Of a DNA stretch of 64,000 nt, positions 43,026 to 51,484 are shown piece after piece; the stretch's first letter is position 1, and every line of letters starts with the position of its first letter. This stretch comes from Actinoplanes palleronii (GTDB taxonomy: Bacteria > Actinomycetota > Actinomycetes > Mycobacteriales > Micromonosporaceae), in NCBI RefSeq assembly GCF_016862315.1, contig NZ_BOMS01000013.1, positions 43,158 to 107,157 on the forward strand, given 5' to 3'. Position numbers and translations under genes: made by a program. Under the pieces are notes generated by a model. The model was not told where the DNA came from. It was given only the letters and a program-made list of their open reading frames with translations, and did no database searches.

Positions 43026-44743
43026 CGGGGGAGGACCCAGATCGGGTTGGTGTAGAACCAGAGGTCCTTCCACGGGTCGGCGTCGCCGATCACGTCCAGC
43101 TGGGGACCGTACGCGTCGATCGCCGCCCCCATCAGGCCCGGCTGTGTCCGGTTCCCGTCGGTGCCCCGCACCCGGACGTAGAACGGCTTGTCCAACCGGC
43201 CCAGGTCGAAGCTGAGCGACACCCGCCCGCCGGTCTTGGTGATCTCGAACGACTTGACCACCCGGGTGTCCGGCGCGACGAACGTGTCCTTGTCGGTGAC
43301 CGGGCCGGTGACCGAACCGACGATCACGTCGACCCGCTTCAGCGTCGGGATGAACGTCGCCCAGTTCGGCACGTCCTGCAGGTCGATGTCGAGGGTCAGC
43401 TCGGTCGAGGTGCCCCGCTTGACCTGCAGCACGCCGCCGAGCGGGGTGCCGGTGTGCGAGCGCCGGTCGCCGGTCTGCCGGACCCGGGCGTCCAGGCCCT
43501 TGATCAGGCGGCCGTGGTCGACCCAGACCCGGCCGGCGCGCAGCCCGTCCATCACCGACTTGTAGGAGAACGACGCCGAGCCGACGTTGGTCCGGCCGTA
43601 GTAGCCCGGCCAGAAGTCACCGGCCGTGGTGAGGGTCTTGCCGGTGTAGACCGGGTCCTCGTAGCGGCCGTTGACCTCGAAGTTGCTGTTCGGGCCACGG
43701 TCGGACTGGTCCTGGTAGACCACGTGCGAGTCGGAGTTGACGGTGATCCACCAGGCTTTGCCCTCGGAGAGCAGGCTGTCCCAGAGGCCGCCGACGGTCG
43801 ACGTCATCCAGTCGAAGCCGCCCCAGGTGCGGTAGCTCTCCAGCGGGTAGCCGGCGTACGACGCGGCCGACGGGTTGTTGTCGTAGTAGCCACGGGCGCC
43901 GCCGCGGCCGTTCGGGGCGGGGATGCCGGAGGCCTGGTGGCCGGGCGCGCCCTCGAAGCCGATCGCCACGGTCGGGTCGGCGTCGCGCCAGTTGCGGATC
44001 TCGTGCGGCGAGTCGATGCCGCGCCGGGCCGGGTGGTTGGCCAGGAACAGCGCGCCGTCCACCTTGCGGGCCTTGACCTGCTGGCCGAGGAACTTGATGC
44101 CCTCGATCGCCAGGGCCTCGTTCTGCTCGGCGGTGTTGGTGGCCGGCAGCAGCGAGCCGTCGTACGCGTTCTCGAACCGCTTGAGGACGTCCACCTCGTT
44201 CTTGCCGGGGTGCACGAAGACCGTGGCGTGCTCGGCGCCCGGGATGTTCCACTCCAGGCCCTGGAAGGTCAGCAGCTCGCGCAGCTCAGAACGGGTCTTG
44301 ACGATGTCCGGGTTGACCTTGTCCACGCCGATCTTGGCGTGCGTGGCGCTGCCGTGGTCGGTGATGACCAGCCAGTCCAGCCCGTACGCGCGCCCGTGCT
44401 TCGCCTGGTCCAGCACCCGGTACTGCGCGTCCGAGCTGTACTGGGTGTGGATGTGGTGGTCCCCGGCGAGCCAGCGGAACCCGCCCTGGACGTTGCCGCC
44501 GCCGGGGTGGTCGTGGGTGTGCGGAAGACCGGCAGCCGCCGCGGCACCGGGCCGGGCGAAGACCGACGCGGCCGCCGCACCCGCGCCGAGCAGTCCGGCA
44601 CCGCGCAGGAAGTTCCGGCGGGACTTGTCCGTGGGGGAGATTTCGGTGTCGGGGATGCTGAGATCGAGAGCCTCGGGGACGTCGGTCCCGGTGGCTGCGT
44701 CAGTGACGTGATGATGATCGTGGCCGTGACCCATGACGTGCAA
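43022..44743 (-). CDS. Tat-exported PHP-domain phosphoesterase-like protein
   Basis: A 573-residue protein. It has a His-rich N-terminus (MGHGHDHHHV), then a twin-arginine signal (KSRRNFLRGAGLLGAGAAAA). The PHP domain has metal motifs GDHHIHTQYSSD near residue 93, VITDHGSATH near 125 and later His/Asp residues (ANHPARRGIDSP, VNSDSHVVY). The last 150 residues form an all-beta domain. Tat export fits a protein that folds with its metals in the cytoplasm. ATG 44734 is an alternative start. It lies 59 nt downstream of the ECF transporter operon in the same direction. Confidence 0.85.
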   Translation of the reverse strand: MHVMGHGHDHHHVTDAATGTDVPEALDLSIPDTEISPTDKSRRNFLRGAGLLGAGAAAASVFARPGAAAAAGLPHTHDHPGGGNVQGGFRWLAGDHHIHTQYSSDAQYRVLDQAKHGRAYGLDWLVITDHGSATHAKIGVDKVNPDIVKTRSELRELLTFQGLEWNIPGAEHATVFVHPGKNEVDVLKRFENAYDGSLLPATNTAEQNEALAIEGIKFLGQQVKARKVDGALFLANHPARRGIDSPHEIRNWRDADPTVAIGFEGAPGHQASGIPAPNGRGGARGYYDNNPSAASYAGYPLESYRTWGGFDWMTSTVGGLWDSLLSEGKAWWITVNSDSHVVYQDQSDRGPNSNFEVNGRYEDPVYTGKTLTTAGDFWPGYYGRTNVGSASFSYKSVMDGLRAGRVWVDHGRLIKGLDARVRQTGDRRSHTGTPLGGVLQVKRGTSTELTLDIDLQDVPNWATFIPTLKRVDVIVGSVTGPVTDKDTFVAPDTRVVKSFEITKTGGRVSLSFDLGRLDKPFYVRVRGTDGNRTQPGLMGAAIDAYGPQLDVIGDADPWKDLWFYTNPIWVLPR

Positions 44744-44801
44744 TCTCGCTGCACCAGGCCAACGTCCACTGTCGATCCGATGGCCGGGTGACGAACACGC
44801 G

Positions 44802-45605
44802 TCAACCGATGATCGGCCGGAACAGGCCCAGGGCGATCGTCACGGTCAGGATCGTGGCGCAGGTCAGGCCCGCGCCGGCCACCAGCGCGGTGTCCGCCCG
44901 GGTGAAGTGCTGCACCCGCGCGTACGTCCGCGGTGTCCCGGCGTCGAACCCGCGCGCGTCCATCGCCACCGCCAGCCGCACCCCGCGCCGCAGCGCCCCG
45001 ACCAGCAGCGCGAACCCGGTCGAGGCGAACAGCCGCAGCCGGGCGACCGGGTGGTAGCCGGCGTCCACGCCGCGGGCGCGCCGGGCCAGGGTGAGCATCC
45101 GCCACTCCTGCCCGAGCAGCGGCAGCAGCCGGAACGCGGCCAGCGCGCCGATCGCGAACCGGGCCGGCGCCTTGGCGTTCTGCACCAGCGCGTCGGCCAG
45201 GTCGGTCGGGTCGGTGGTCGCGAAGACCACGATGCCGGGCAGCGCGACCGCGAAGATGCGCAGGATCAACCCGGCCGCCGCGGACAGCACGCCGGTGGTG
45301 ACGTCCAGCGGGCCGACCGAGAAGAGCAGGTCGCCGCTGTGGTCGGCGGCGAACAGCAGCATGCTGAGCAGCACCCCGCCGGCCGCGACCAGCAGCGGCC
45401 AGGCCCGCCGGGCGAGCACCCGCAGGCGTACCCCGAAGAGCGGCAGCACGGCCAGCTCCACCGCCAGGGCCAGCCCCGGGGTGACCGGGTCCAGCGTCAC
45501 GACCAGCGGCAGCGTGAAGAGCAGCGCGGCGCCCAGCTTGGCCACCGGGTTGCGGCGCGCCAGCGGCGCGCTGGCGTCCGCCACCGTCTCGAAGACCAGG
45601 TTCAT
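44802..45605 (-). CDS. ykoC: ECF transporter T component (EcfT/YkoC type)
   Basis: A 267-residue membrane protein of the CbiQ/EcfT family with about five or six helices. The coupling-helix motif ARRARGVDAGYH occurs near residue 180 and AVAMDARGFDAG near 220 (the two A-R-G motifs that dock on the ATPases). It couples ATP hydrolysis to the S component. The ATG overlaps the ATPase gene stop by 4 nt. Third gene of the thiamine-type ECF operon. Confidence 0.88.
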   Translation of the reverse strand: MNLVFETVADASAPLARRNPVAKLGAALLFTLPLVVTLDPVTPGLALAVELAVLPLFGVRLRVLARRAWPLLVAAGGVLLSMLLFAADHSGDLLFSVGPLDVTTGVLSAAAGLILRIFAVALPGIVVFATTDPTDLADALVQNAKAPARFAIGALAAFRLLPLLGQEWRMLTLARRARGVDAGYHPVARLRLFASTGFALLVGALRRGVRLAVAMDARGFDAGTPRTYARVQHFTRADTALVAGAGLTCATILTVTIALGLFRPIIG

Positions 45606-47032
45606 GGCCGCAACCGGCGAGGCAGCGGGTCCGGTGCGGCTTCGCCGAGGGCGAGGTTTCGATCCGCGAGGGTACGGGTGAAGTCCGCGTCGTGAGTCAC
45701 CGCGACGATCCCGTGCCCCTCGTCGCGCAGCTCGGCGAGCAGGGCGACCAGCTCCAGCCACGTCCGGCGGTCCTGCCCGAACGTCGGTTCGTCGAGCACC
45801 AGCAGCCGCGGGGCGGTGGCCAGCGCGGTCGCCACGCTGAGCCGCCGAGCCTCCCCGCCGGAGAGCGTGTACGGGTTCGCCGCCGCCAGCCGGTCCAGCC
45901 GCAGCCGGTGCAGCAGCTCGTCCACGATCCGGCCGACCTCGCCGGGGGAGCGGCCCAGCCGGCGCGGGCCGAGAGCCAACTCGTCGGCGACCCGGGCGGT
46001 GACGAACTGGTGCTCGGGGTTCTGGAAGACCGAGCCGATCCGCTGGGTCAGCGTCGCGGCCCGCCACTTGTGCGGGGGCCGTTTGTCGCCGAACGCGGTG
46101 ACCCGGCCGGCGCTCGGCGCGAGCAGGCCGCCGAGCAGCAGCGCGAGGGTGGACTTGCCGGCGCCGTTCGGCCCGGTCACGGCGAGCACCTCACCGGCGC
46201 CGACCGCCAGGGACACGGGCGGCAGGCGACCCGCGACGGTTGCCTGCTCCGTTCGTACCAAATCGGCAGTGGCCGCAACCGTCGCCTTGCGTGGCGTGGC
46301 CCGGAAACCCGGCACCCAGACGCCCTCGTCGGCGAGCTTGTCGCCGTAGGCGGCGAAGACCAGTTCGGGCGCGCCGTCGGCGCGCACCCCGCCACCCGGC
46401 TCGATCACCACGACCCGGTCCACCAGGGGCAGCACCTCGGCGACCCGGTGCTCGACGACGATCAGCGTGGTGTCCGGTCCGGCCGCCCTGGCGATGGCCT
46501 CGCGGATCAGCGTGGCGCCGGCCGGGTCGAGGTTGGCGGTCGGTTCGTCGAGCAGCAGCAGGCCCGGGCGCAGGGCGATCACCCCGGCCAGGGCCAGGCG
46601 CTGCGCTTCGCCGCCGGAGAGCGCGGCGGTGGGGCGATTGATCGGGTACGGGAAGCCGACCCGGTCGAGCGCGTCACTGACCCGCGGCCAGATGTCACCG
46701 GCCGGCACCCCGCGGTTCTCGCAGCCGAACGCCACGTCGTCGCCGGAGCGGGCCATCACCAACTGGGTCTGCGGATCCTGGAACAGGATGCCGGTGCGGT
46801 CCCGGGCCTTGCGCGGCTCCAGCCCGTCGATCTCGATGGTGCCCTCGGCCTCGCCGGAGTCCTCCGGCAGCAGCCCGGCGAGCGCGGCGAGCAGGGTGCT
46901 CTTGCCGGCCCCGGAGGGACCCAGCAGAAGCACCCGCTCGCCGTGCCGGATCTGCAGGTCCAGCCCGCGCACGGCCCAGGCGCGGCGACCAGCGTGCCGC
47001 CACCCGAACCCCCGGAGCTGAACCTCACCCAT
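45602..47032 (-). CDS. ykoD: ECF transporter fused double ATPase (EcfA/YkoD type)
   Basis: A 476-residue protein containing two ABC domains. Domain 1: Walker A GPSGAGKST near residue 39, signature LSGGEAQRLALAG near 138, Walker B LLLLDEPTANLD. Domain 2: GPNGAGKST near 288, LSGGEARRLSVAT near 395, LLVLDEPTFGQD. Fusion of the two EcfA subunits is typical of the YkoD branch. It lies 3 nt after the S-component gene and overlaps the T-component gene. Confidence 0.93.
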   Translation of the reverse strand: MGEVQLRGFGWRHAGRRAWAVRGLDLQIRHGERVLLLGPSGAGKSTLLAALAGLLPEDSGEAEGTIEIDGLEPRKARDRTGILFQDPQTQLVMARSGDDVAFGCENRGVPAGDIWPRVSDALDRVGFPYPINRPTAALSGGEAQRLALAGVIALRPGLLLLDEPTANLDPAGATLIREAIARAAGPDTTLIVVEHRVAEVLPLVDRVVVIEPGGGVRADGAPELVFAAYGDKLADEGVWVPGFRATPRKATVAATADLVRTEQATVAGRLPPVSLAVGAGEVLAVTGPNGAGKSTLALLLGGLLAPSAGRVTAFGDKRPPHKWRAATLTQRIGSVFQNPEHQFVTARVADELALGPRRLGRSPGEVGRIVDELLHRLRLDRLAAANPYTLSGGEARRLSVATALATAPRLLVLDEPTFGQDRRTWLELVALLAELRDEGHGIVAVTHDADFTRTLADRNLALGEAAPDPLPRRLRP

Positions 47033-47035
47033 GAG

Positions 47036-47632
47036 CTAGATCAATGCCCGTTCGCGGCCCGCTTCGAACCGGTCCAGGACGCCGGTCGGCGCCAGGGCCC
47101 GGACCAGCAGCCACGCGCCGGCGCCGGCCAGCACGGTCGCGCTGACCACGGTGAACAGGGCGTACGGGACCCGGTAGTTCCACAGCGCGTAGGTGTAGGT
47201 CCAGACGTACCAGTCGAAGACCGCGGCGACCAGGCCGGCCAGGAAACCGGCGAGCAGGCCGGTCGGCAGCGTGAAGACCCGGTAGCGGAACAGCGCGAAC
47301 GCCAGCTCCGCGCCCAGGCCCTGCGCCGCACCCTGGATGATCACGGTGGCGCCCCACTTGTTGCCGAGCAGCGCCGAGATGATCGCGGCGACCGTCTCGG
47401 TGAAGAACGCCGCGCCCGGCTTACGGATGATCAGCCCGCTGAGCACGGCGGGCAGGAACCACATGCCGTACAGGATGGCCTGCGCGGGCGGGAAGAACAG
47501 GAACGCGTTCTCGGTGGCGGCCCAGACGGCGTCCCAGGCCCAGAAGATCACGCCGAACGCGACGGCGATGACCGAGGCGATCACGATGTCGATCGTTCGC
47601 CATCTATTCGGATTGGTGGATTTCGTTGTCAT
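47036..47632 (-). CDS. ykoE: ECF transporter S component, YkoE (thiamine/HMP) family
   Basis: A 198-residue membrane protein with six predicted helices. It starts NRWRTIDIVIASVIAVAFG and contains FFPPAQAILYGMWFLPAVLS and GAAQGLGAELAFALFRYR, the YkoE family pattern. As substrate-binding subunit it captures thiamine or its pyrimidine precursor. The TPP riboswitch directly upstream supports this strongly. First gene of the ykoE-ykoD-ykoC operon. Confidence 0.92.
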   Translation of the reverse strand: MTTKSTNPNRWRTIDIVIASVIAVAFGVIFWAWDAVWAATENAFLFFPPAQAILYGMWFLPAVLSGLIIRKPGAAFFTETVAAIISALLGNKWGATVIIQGAAQGLGAELAFALFRYRVFTLPTGLLAGFLAGLVAAVFDWYVWTYTYALWNYRVPYALFTVVSATVLAGAGAWLLVRALAPTGVLDRFEAGRERALI

Positions 47633-47716
47633 GCTTGCCTCCCAGCGGATGCGGGGAGGAGACGCACGCCAGGCGCGGGCAGCGGTGCCCGGGCATGACG
47701 CGGCTGGAGAAGACCG

Positions 47717-47798
47717 AACTTCCTGCGCTGGCATTACCCAGATCAGGTACGAGGGTCTGCGGCATGGCCGCACTCTCAGCGCTGTGCGCTCCCCTGTC
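47717..47798 (-). ncRNA. TPP riboswitch (THI element)
   Basis: On the minus strand the leader has the conserved aptamer landmarks: GGGGAGC, then GCTGAGAGTGCGG, CCGCAGACCCT, ACCTGATCTGGGTAATGCC and AGCGCAGGAAGT. It ends 85 nt before the ykoE ATG. It should turn down the transporter when thiamine pyrophosphate is plentiful, by blocking translation or by premature termination; I do not see a clear U-tract terminator in between. Confidence 0.95.
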
Positions 47799-47896
47799 GG
47801 ATCGAAGCTCGTCCGCTGACGCGAACAATCCTCGTTGGATGTGCTTCGATGACGCTAACACCTGGTGTCCGTGCAGCACAGGGGAGGGAGCGTCAC

Positions 47897-48712
47897 ATGG
47901 AGGTCAAGGCCCGGGGGCTGACGTTCGAGGTGACCGAGGGTGGTCCCGAGGACGGGCAGCCGGTGCTTCTGCTGCACGGTTTCCCGCAGGACAGCCGGGA
48001 GTTCGAGCCGCTGTCACCGCGGTTGCACGCGGCCGGTCTGCGGACGTACGCGCTGGACCAGCGGGGGTACTCGCCCGGCGCGCGGCCGTCCGGGGTGTCG
48101 TCGTACCGGATCGGCGAGGCGGTGGCCGACGTGGTCGCGGTGCTGGACAGCCTCGGGCTGGAGTCGGTGCACCTGGTCGGGCACGACTGGGGCGCGCAGG
48201 TGGCCTGGCTGGTGGCCGGCCGGCACCCGGAGCGGGTGCGCACGCTGACCGCGATCTCGGTGCCGCACCCACGGGCGATGCTGCTGGCGCTGCGGGTCCG
48301 GCCGTCGCAGCAGGCCCGGTTCTGGTATTTCCAGGTTTTCCGCAGCGCGATCGCCGAGAAGCTGCTGCTCGGCGGTGGTGCCCTGGTGATGCGCCGGATG
48401 CTGGGTGACATCGGGTTCCGGGCCGACCTGTACGTCAAGGCGATGCGCGAGCCGGGCCGGATGACCGCCGCGCTGAACTGGTACCGCGCGTTCGACAACG
48501 CGGACGTCGCCGACCTCGGCGAGATCACCGTGCCGACCACGTACGTGTGGAGCGACCAGGACGGTGTGGTCGGGCTGACCGCCGCGCTGCGCACCGCGGA
48601 CTGGGTGGCCGCCGACTACCAGCTGGTGGCGATGCGCGGGGTCAGCCACTGGGTGCCCGAGCAGGCGCCGAAGGAACTGGGCGACGCCGTGCTGGCACGC
48701 ATCGGCGTTTGA
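47897..48712 (+). CDS. Alpha/beta hydrolase (epoxide hydrolase-like)
   Basis: A 271-residue hydrolase with oxyanion motif LLLHGFPQDSREF near residue 25, the nucleophile elbow VGHDWGAQVA near 95 (Asp nucleophile, as in epoxide hydrolases and dehalogenases), a cap domain, and the catalytic His in RGVSHWVPEQAP near 250. ATG 47897 follows GGGGAGGG. It is divergent from the riboswitch leader. The substrate is unknown. Confidence 0.88.
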   Translation: MEVKARGLTFEVTEGGPEDGQPVLLLHGFPQDSREFEPLSPRLHAAGLRTYALDQRGYSPGARPSGVSSYRIGEAVADVVAVLDSLGLESVHLVGHDWGAQVAWLVAGRHPERVRTLTAISVPHPRAMLLALRVRPSQQARFWYFQVFRSAIAEKLLLGGGALVMRRMLGDIGFRADLYVKAMREPGRMTAALNWYRAFDNADVADLGEITVPTTYVWSDQDGVVGLTAALRTADWVAADYQLVAMRGVSHWVPEQAPKELGDAVLARIGV

Positions 48713-48743
48713 CCATGCGCGGAAGTGGGCAACCTCGCGCGGC

Positions 48744-49295
48744 ATGGCCGCCGAGAAACCCCGTTCCCCTCATGAGACCGAGAAGCAGCGATGGGACCGC
48801 AACTTCGCCGACCTGTTGCAGGAGCTGCGGGTCACCCAGACCGGCGTGCAGATCCTCTTCGCCTTCCTGCTGACCCTGCCGTTCTCCAGTGGTTTCCCGA
48901 ACGCCACCGCGTTCCAGAAGGACGTCTACATGGTGGCGTTGATCAGCGCGGCGTTCGCCACCGCGCTGATCATCTCGCCGGTGGCGTTCCACCGGGCGCT
49001 GTTCCGGCAGGGCCGTAAGCCCGAGCTGGTCCGCTACTCGCACCGGATGGCCACCGCCGGGCTGGCCTGCATGCTGGTGTCGATGGTCAGCAGCGTCCTG
49101 GTGATCACCGACTACGTGCTGCACGTGCGCTGGGCGATCGTGCTCACCACGATCACCGGCGCATGGTTCCTGATCTTCTGGGTGGTCCTGCCGTTCGTGC
49201 ACCGCAACTGGGGCGACGACGACGACCAGGACGGCTTCGTGCTGGACGACGCGCCGTCCGTTACGCCCTCGAGCGGCGCAGACCGAGACGCTTGA
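48744..49295 (+). CDS. DUF6328 four-helix membrane protein
   Basis: A 183-residue protein starting with an acidic and basic helix (KQRWDRNFADLLQELRVTQT), then four membrane helices (VQILFAFLLTLPF, VALISAAFATALIISPVAF, MATAGLACMLVSMVSSVLVI, WAIVLTTITGAWFLIFWVVL) and an acidic tail. This order fits DUF6328 proteins, common in actinobacteria, of unknown function. Its 3' end overlaps the convergent membrane-protein gene by 35 bp. Confidence 0.75.
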   Translation: MAAEKPRSPHETEKQRWDRNFADLLQELRVTQTGVQILFAFLLTLPFSSGFPNATAFQKDVYMVALISAAFATALIISPVAFHRALFRQGRKPELVRYSHRMATAGLACMLVSMVSSVLVITDYVLHVRWAIVLTTITGAWFLIFWVVLPFVHRNWGDDDDQDGFVLDDAPSVTPSSGADRDA

Positions 49296-49869
49296 GTTCC
49301 AGCTCGGCGAGCGCGTCGACAGCTGCCGCGTCGCCGGCCCGCCAGCTCTGCGCGATGTCCGGGCCCAGCTTGGCCAGCTCGCTGAGCGGCCGGGAGGCCA
49401 GCGCGCGCAGTGCCAGCAGGTCCCGGCCGGCCGGCTCGTCGCGGACCGCGAGCGCCACCGAGGCGCGGCGGATCCAGCGCAGCCGCAGCGGCAGCCAGAG
49501 GAAGAACACCAGCGCCAACGGCACCGCGAGGGCCATCAGCGGCAGGATCAGCGCCAGCTGGTCGACCCACTCCTGCTGCTGGTGGCCGGCGTCGGCGAGC
49601 GAGCGGGCCGCGTCCGCGGCGCCGGTGAACGGCTTGGTCAGGTCGTCGCCGACAACCGGCACCCGGCCCACCTTGCTCCCGGCCTCGGCCAGGTTGTCGG
49701 CGATGCCGCTGCCGGCGCTCTCCAGCTTCTGGCCCGGAACGGCCAGTTTCAGCACCACGTCGTGGATCCAGAGCGCGACCCGGATCGACAGATAGACCCA
49801 GAGCACGACTAGCAGGTCGGTGATCAGTTGGCGGACGGCGGTGGGCACGCGGTCGGCGTAGAGCTTCAC
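49261..49869 (-). CDS. Membrane protein of unknown function
   Basis: A 202-residue protein with an N-terminal helix (LITDLLVVLWVYLSIRVALW), an extracytoplasmic stretch of about 65 residues and a second helix (ALILPLMALAVPLALVFFLW), ending in a basic cytoplasmic domain (ELELKRLGLRRSRA). No known domain was recognised. It is the last gene before the zinc operon end and reads convergently with the DUF6328 gene, overlapping by 35 bp. Confidence 0.7.
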   Translation of the reverse strand: MKLYADRVPTAVRQLITDLLVVLWVYLSIRVALWIHDVVLKLAVPGQKLESAGSGIADNLAEAGSKVGRVPVVGDDLTKPFTGAADAARSLADAGHQQQEWVDQLALILPLMALAVPLALVFFLWLPLRLRWIRRASVALAVRDEPAGRDLLALRALASRPLSELAKLGPDIAQSWRAGDAAAVDALAELELKRLGLRRSRA

Positions 49870-49886
49870 AAGCGGAAGCTAAACAC

Positions 49887-50291
49887 TCAGCCCTTCGCGG
49901 CGCACTCCGGGCACGTCCCGAAGATCTCCAAGGTGTGTGCCACATCCACGAAGCCGTGCTCGCCGGCCACCTTGTCGGCCCAGGACTCCACCGCCGGGCC
50001 GAGCACCTCGACGGTCCGCCCGCAGGACCGGCACACCAGGTGGTGATGGTGTCCCTGGCTGCACCGCCGGTAGAGGTGCTCACCGCCGGGCGGGCGCATC
50101 ACGTCGATCTCGCCGGCGTCGGCCAGCCCCTGCAACGTCCGGTACACCGTGGTCAGACCGACCCGCTCGCCCCGGTCGCGCAGCATCGCGTGCAGGTCCT
50201 GCGCGCTGTGGAAGCCCTCGGTCTCGGCGAGCACGGAACTCACCGCGCTGCGCTGCTTGGTGTTGCGCGGAGCGTTGTTCTCCGGGTTCAC
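49887..50291 (-). CDS. zur: Fur-family zinc uptake regulator (Zur)
   Basis: A 134-residue Fur-family repressor with winged helix (FHSAQDLHAMLRDRGERVGL, TTVYRTLQGLADAGEID) and metal sites HHHHLVCRSCG and CPEC (structural zinc cysteines). Linkage to znuABC and to an ArsR gene identifies it as Zur rather than an iron regulator, as for furB/zur (Rv2359) of M. tuberculosis. The GTG start overlaps the arsR stop by 4 nt. A Zur-type palindrome lies upstream of znuA at the operon head. Confidence 0.92.
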   Translation of the reverse strand: MNPENNAPRNTKQRSAVSSVLAETEGFHSAQDLHAMLRDRGERVGLTTVYRTLQGLADAGEIDVMRPPGGEHLYRRCSQGHHHHLVCRSCGRTVEVLGPAVESWADKVAGEHGFVDVAHTLEIFGTCPECAAKG

Positions 50292-50587
50292 AGGCGGTTC
50301 TCCCTCGCGTGGCTCACGGCATCGGCGACGATGTGCGCGATGTGTTCGTCCACCAGGGAGTATGCGATCTCCCGGCCACGCCGCACACCTCGCACCACGC
50401 CGGCCCCGCGCAACACCCGAAGGTGTTGCGAGACCAACGGCTGGGGAGCGCCGAGCTGGGAGACCAGATCGTGCACACAGCGTTCGCCGGAACCGAGCTC
50501 CGCGACGATGGCGATGCGGATCGGCGCGGACAACGCCCGCAGCAGCGCGCCCGCGGCCTCGTACGCTTCGTAACCGGTGGCCGTCAT
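50288..50587 (-). CDS. ArsR/SmtB-family metal-responsive repressor
   Basis: A 99-residue winged-helix repressor with the ArsR core APIRIAIVAELGSGERCVHD followed by PQPLVSQHLRVLRGAGVV and a C-terminal helix DEHIAHIVADAVSHARENR, containing His/Asp ligands at the SmtB alpha-5 position (D-x-H-x(10)-H-type). It corresponds to SmtB (Rv2358), which regulates zur in mycobacteria. ATG 50587 is preferred. It is translationally coupled to zur and lies 30 nt after znuB. Confidence 0.9.
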   Translation of the reverse strand: MTATGYEAYEAAGALLRALSAPIRIAIVAELGSGERCVHDLVSQLGAPQPLVSQHLRVLRGAGVVRGVRRGREIAYSLVDEHIAHIVADAVSHARENRL

Positions 50588-50617
50588 GGTGCCGACCACC
50601 GTACCGCGCACCCGGCC

Positions 50618-51484
50618 TCAGGCATGGATCACGACGTCCGGTGGCTCGGCCTGTGCCTGCGGGGCGGCCTTGCGGTGCGGCCGGTGCCAGAGCGCGCCGA
50701 TCCCGGTGGTGAGCAGGAACGCGGCAAGGGCGATCAGCACCGTGGTGGCGCCCGGCGCGGTGTCGATCTCGCCGGACAGCACCACGCCGGCGCCGGCCGC
50801 GCAGACCCCGATCAGCATGGCCAGCGTCATCGTCGAGCGGAACCCGCGGGTGACCTGCTGTGCTGCCGCGACCGGCACCACCATCAGGGCGGAGACCAGG
50901 AGCAGACCGACGGTGCGCATGGCGATCGTCACGGTCACCGCGGTCGTCACCGCGAGGAGCAGATTGAGCGTACGCACCGGCAGGCCGCTGACCCGCGCGT
51001 ACTCCTCGTCGTTGCAGAGCGCGAACAGGGCCGGGCGGAACACCAGCATGGCGATCAGCACCGCCGCGCCCAGTCCGGCGATCACCGCGATGTCCTGCGG
51101 CGACGTGGTGATCAGCGAGCCGAAGAGGTACTGCATGAGGCTGGCGTTGCTGCTGTCGTCGGAGAGCCCGACGAGCACCACGCCGCCCGCGATGCCGCCG
51201 TAGAACAGCAGCGCCAGGGCCAGGTCGCCGGAGGTGCGCCCGCGCTCGCGGACCAGTTCGACGGCGACCGCGCCGGCCACCGACACCAGCACCGCGGTGA
51301 GCACCGGCGACTGATGGGTGAGCAGGCCGACACCGACGCCGGTCAGCGCCACGTGCCCGATCCCGTCGCCGATCAGCGAGAGCCGCCGCTGGACCAGGTA
51401 GATGCCGAGCGCCGGCGCCGCCAGCCCGATGATCAGCGCGCCCGCGAGAGCGCGCAACATGAAGGGGTAAGTCAAAAGGTCCAT
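50618..51484 (-). CDS. znuB: Zinc ABC transporter permease (ZnuB family)
   Basis: A 288-residue membrane protein of the ABC-3 family with about eight helices, including GALIIGLAAPALGIYLVQRR, LIGDGIGHVALTGVGVGLL and SGLPVRTLNLLLAVTTAVTV. It forms the channel for zinc (possibly manganese) uptake. The ATG shares one base with the znuC stop. The C-terminal tail contains several His residues (HRPHRK). Confidence 0.93.
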   Translation of the reverse strand: MDLLTYPFMLRALAGALIIGLAAPALGIYLVQRRLSLIGDGIGHVALTGVGVGLLTHQSPVLTAVLVSVAGAVAVELVRERGRTSGDLALALLFYGGIAGGVVLVGLSDDSSNASLMQYLFGSLITTSPQDIAVIAGLGAAVLIAMLVFRPALFALCNDEEYARVSGLPVRTLNLLLAVTTAVTVTIAMRTVGLLLVSALMVVPVAAAQQVTRGFRSTMTLAMLIGVCAAGAGVVLSGEIDTAPGATTVLIALAAFLLTTGIGALWHRPHRKAAPQAQAEPPDVVIHA

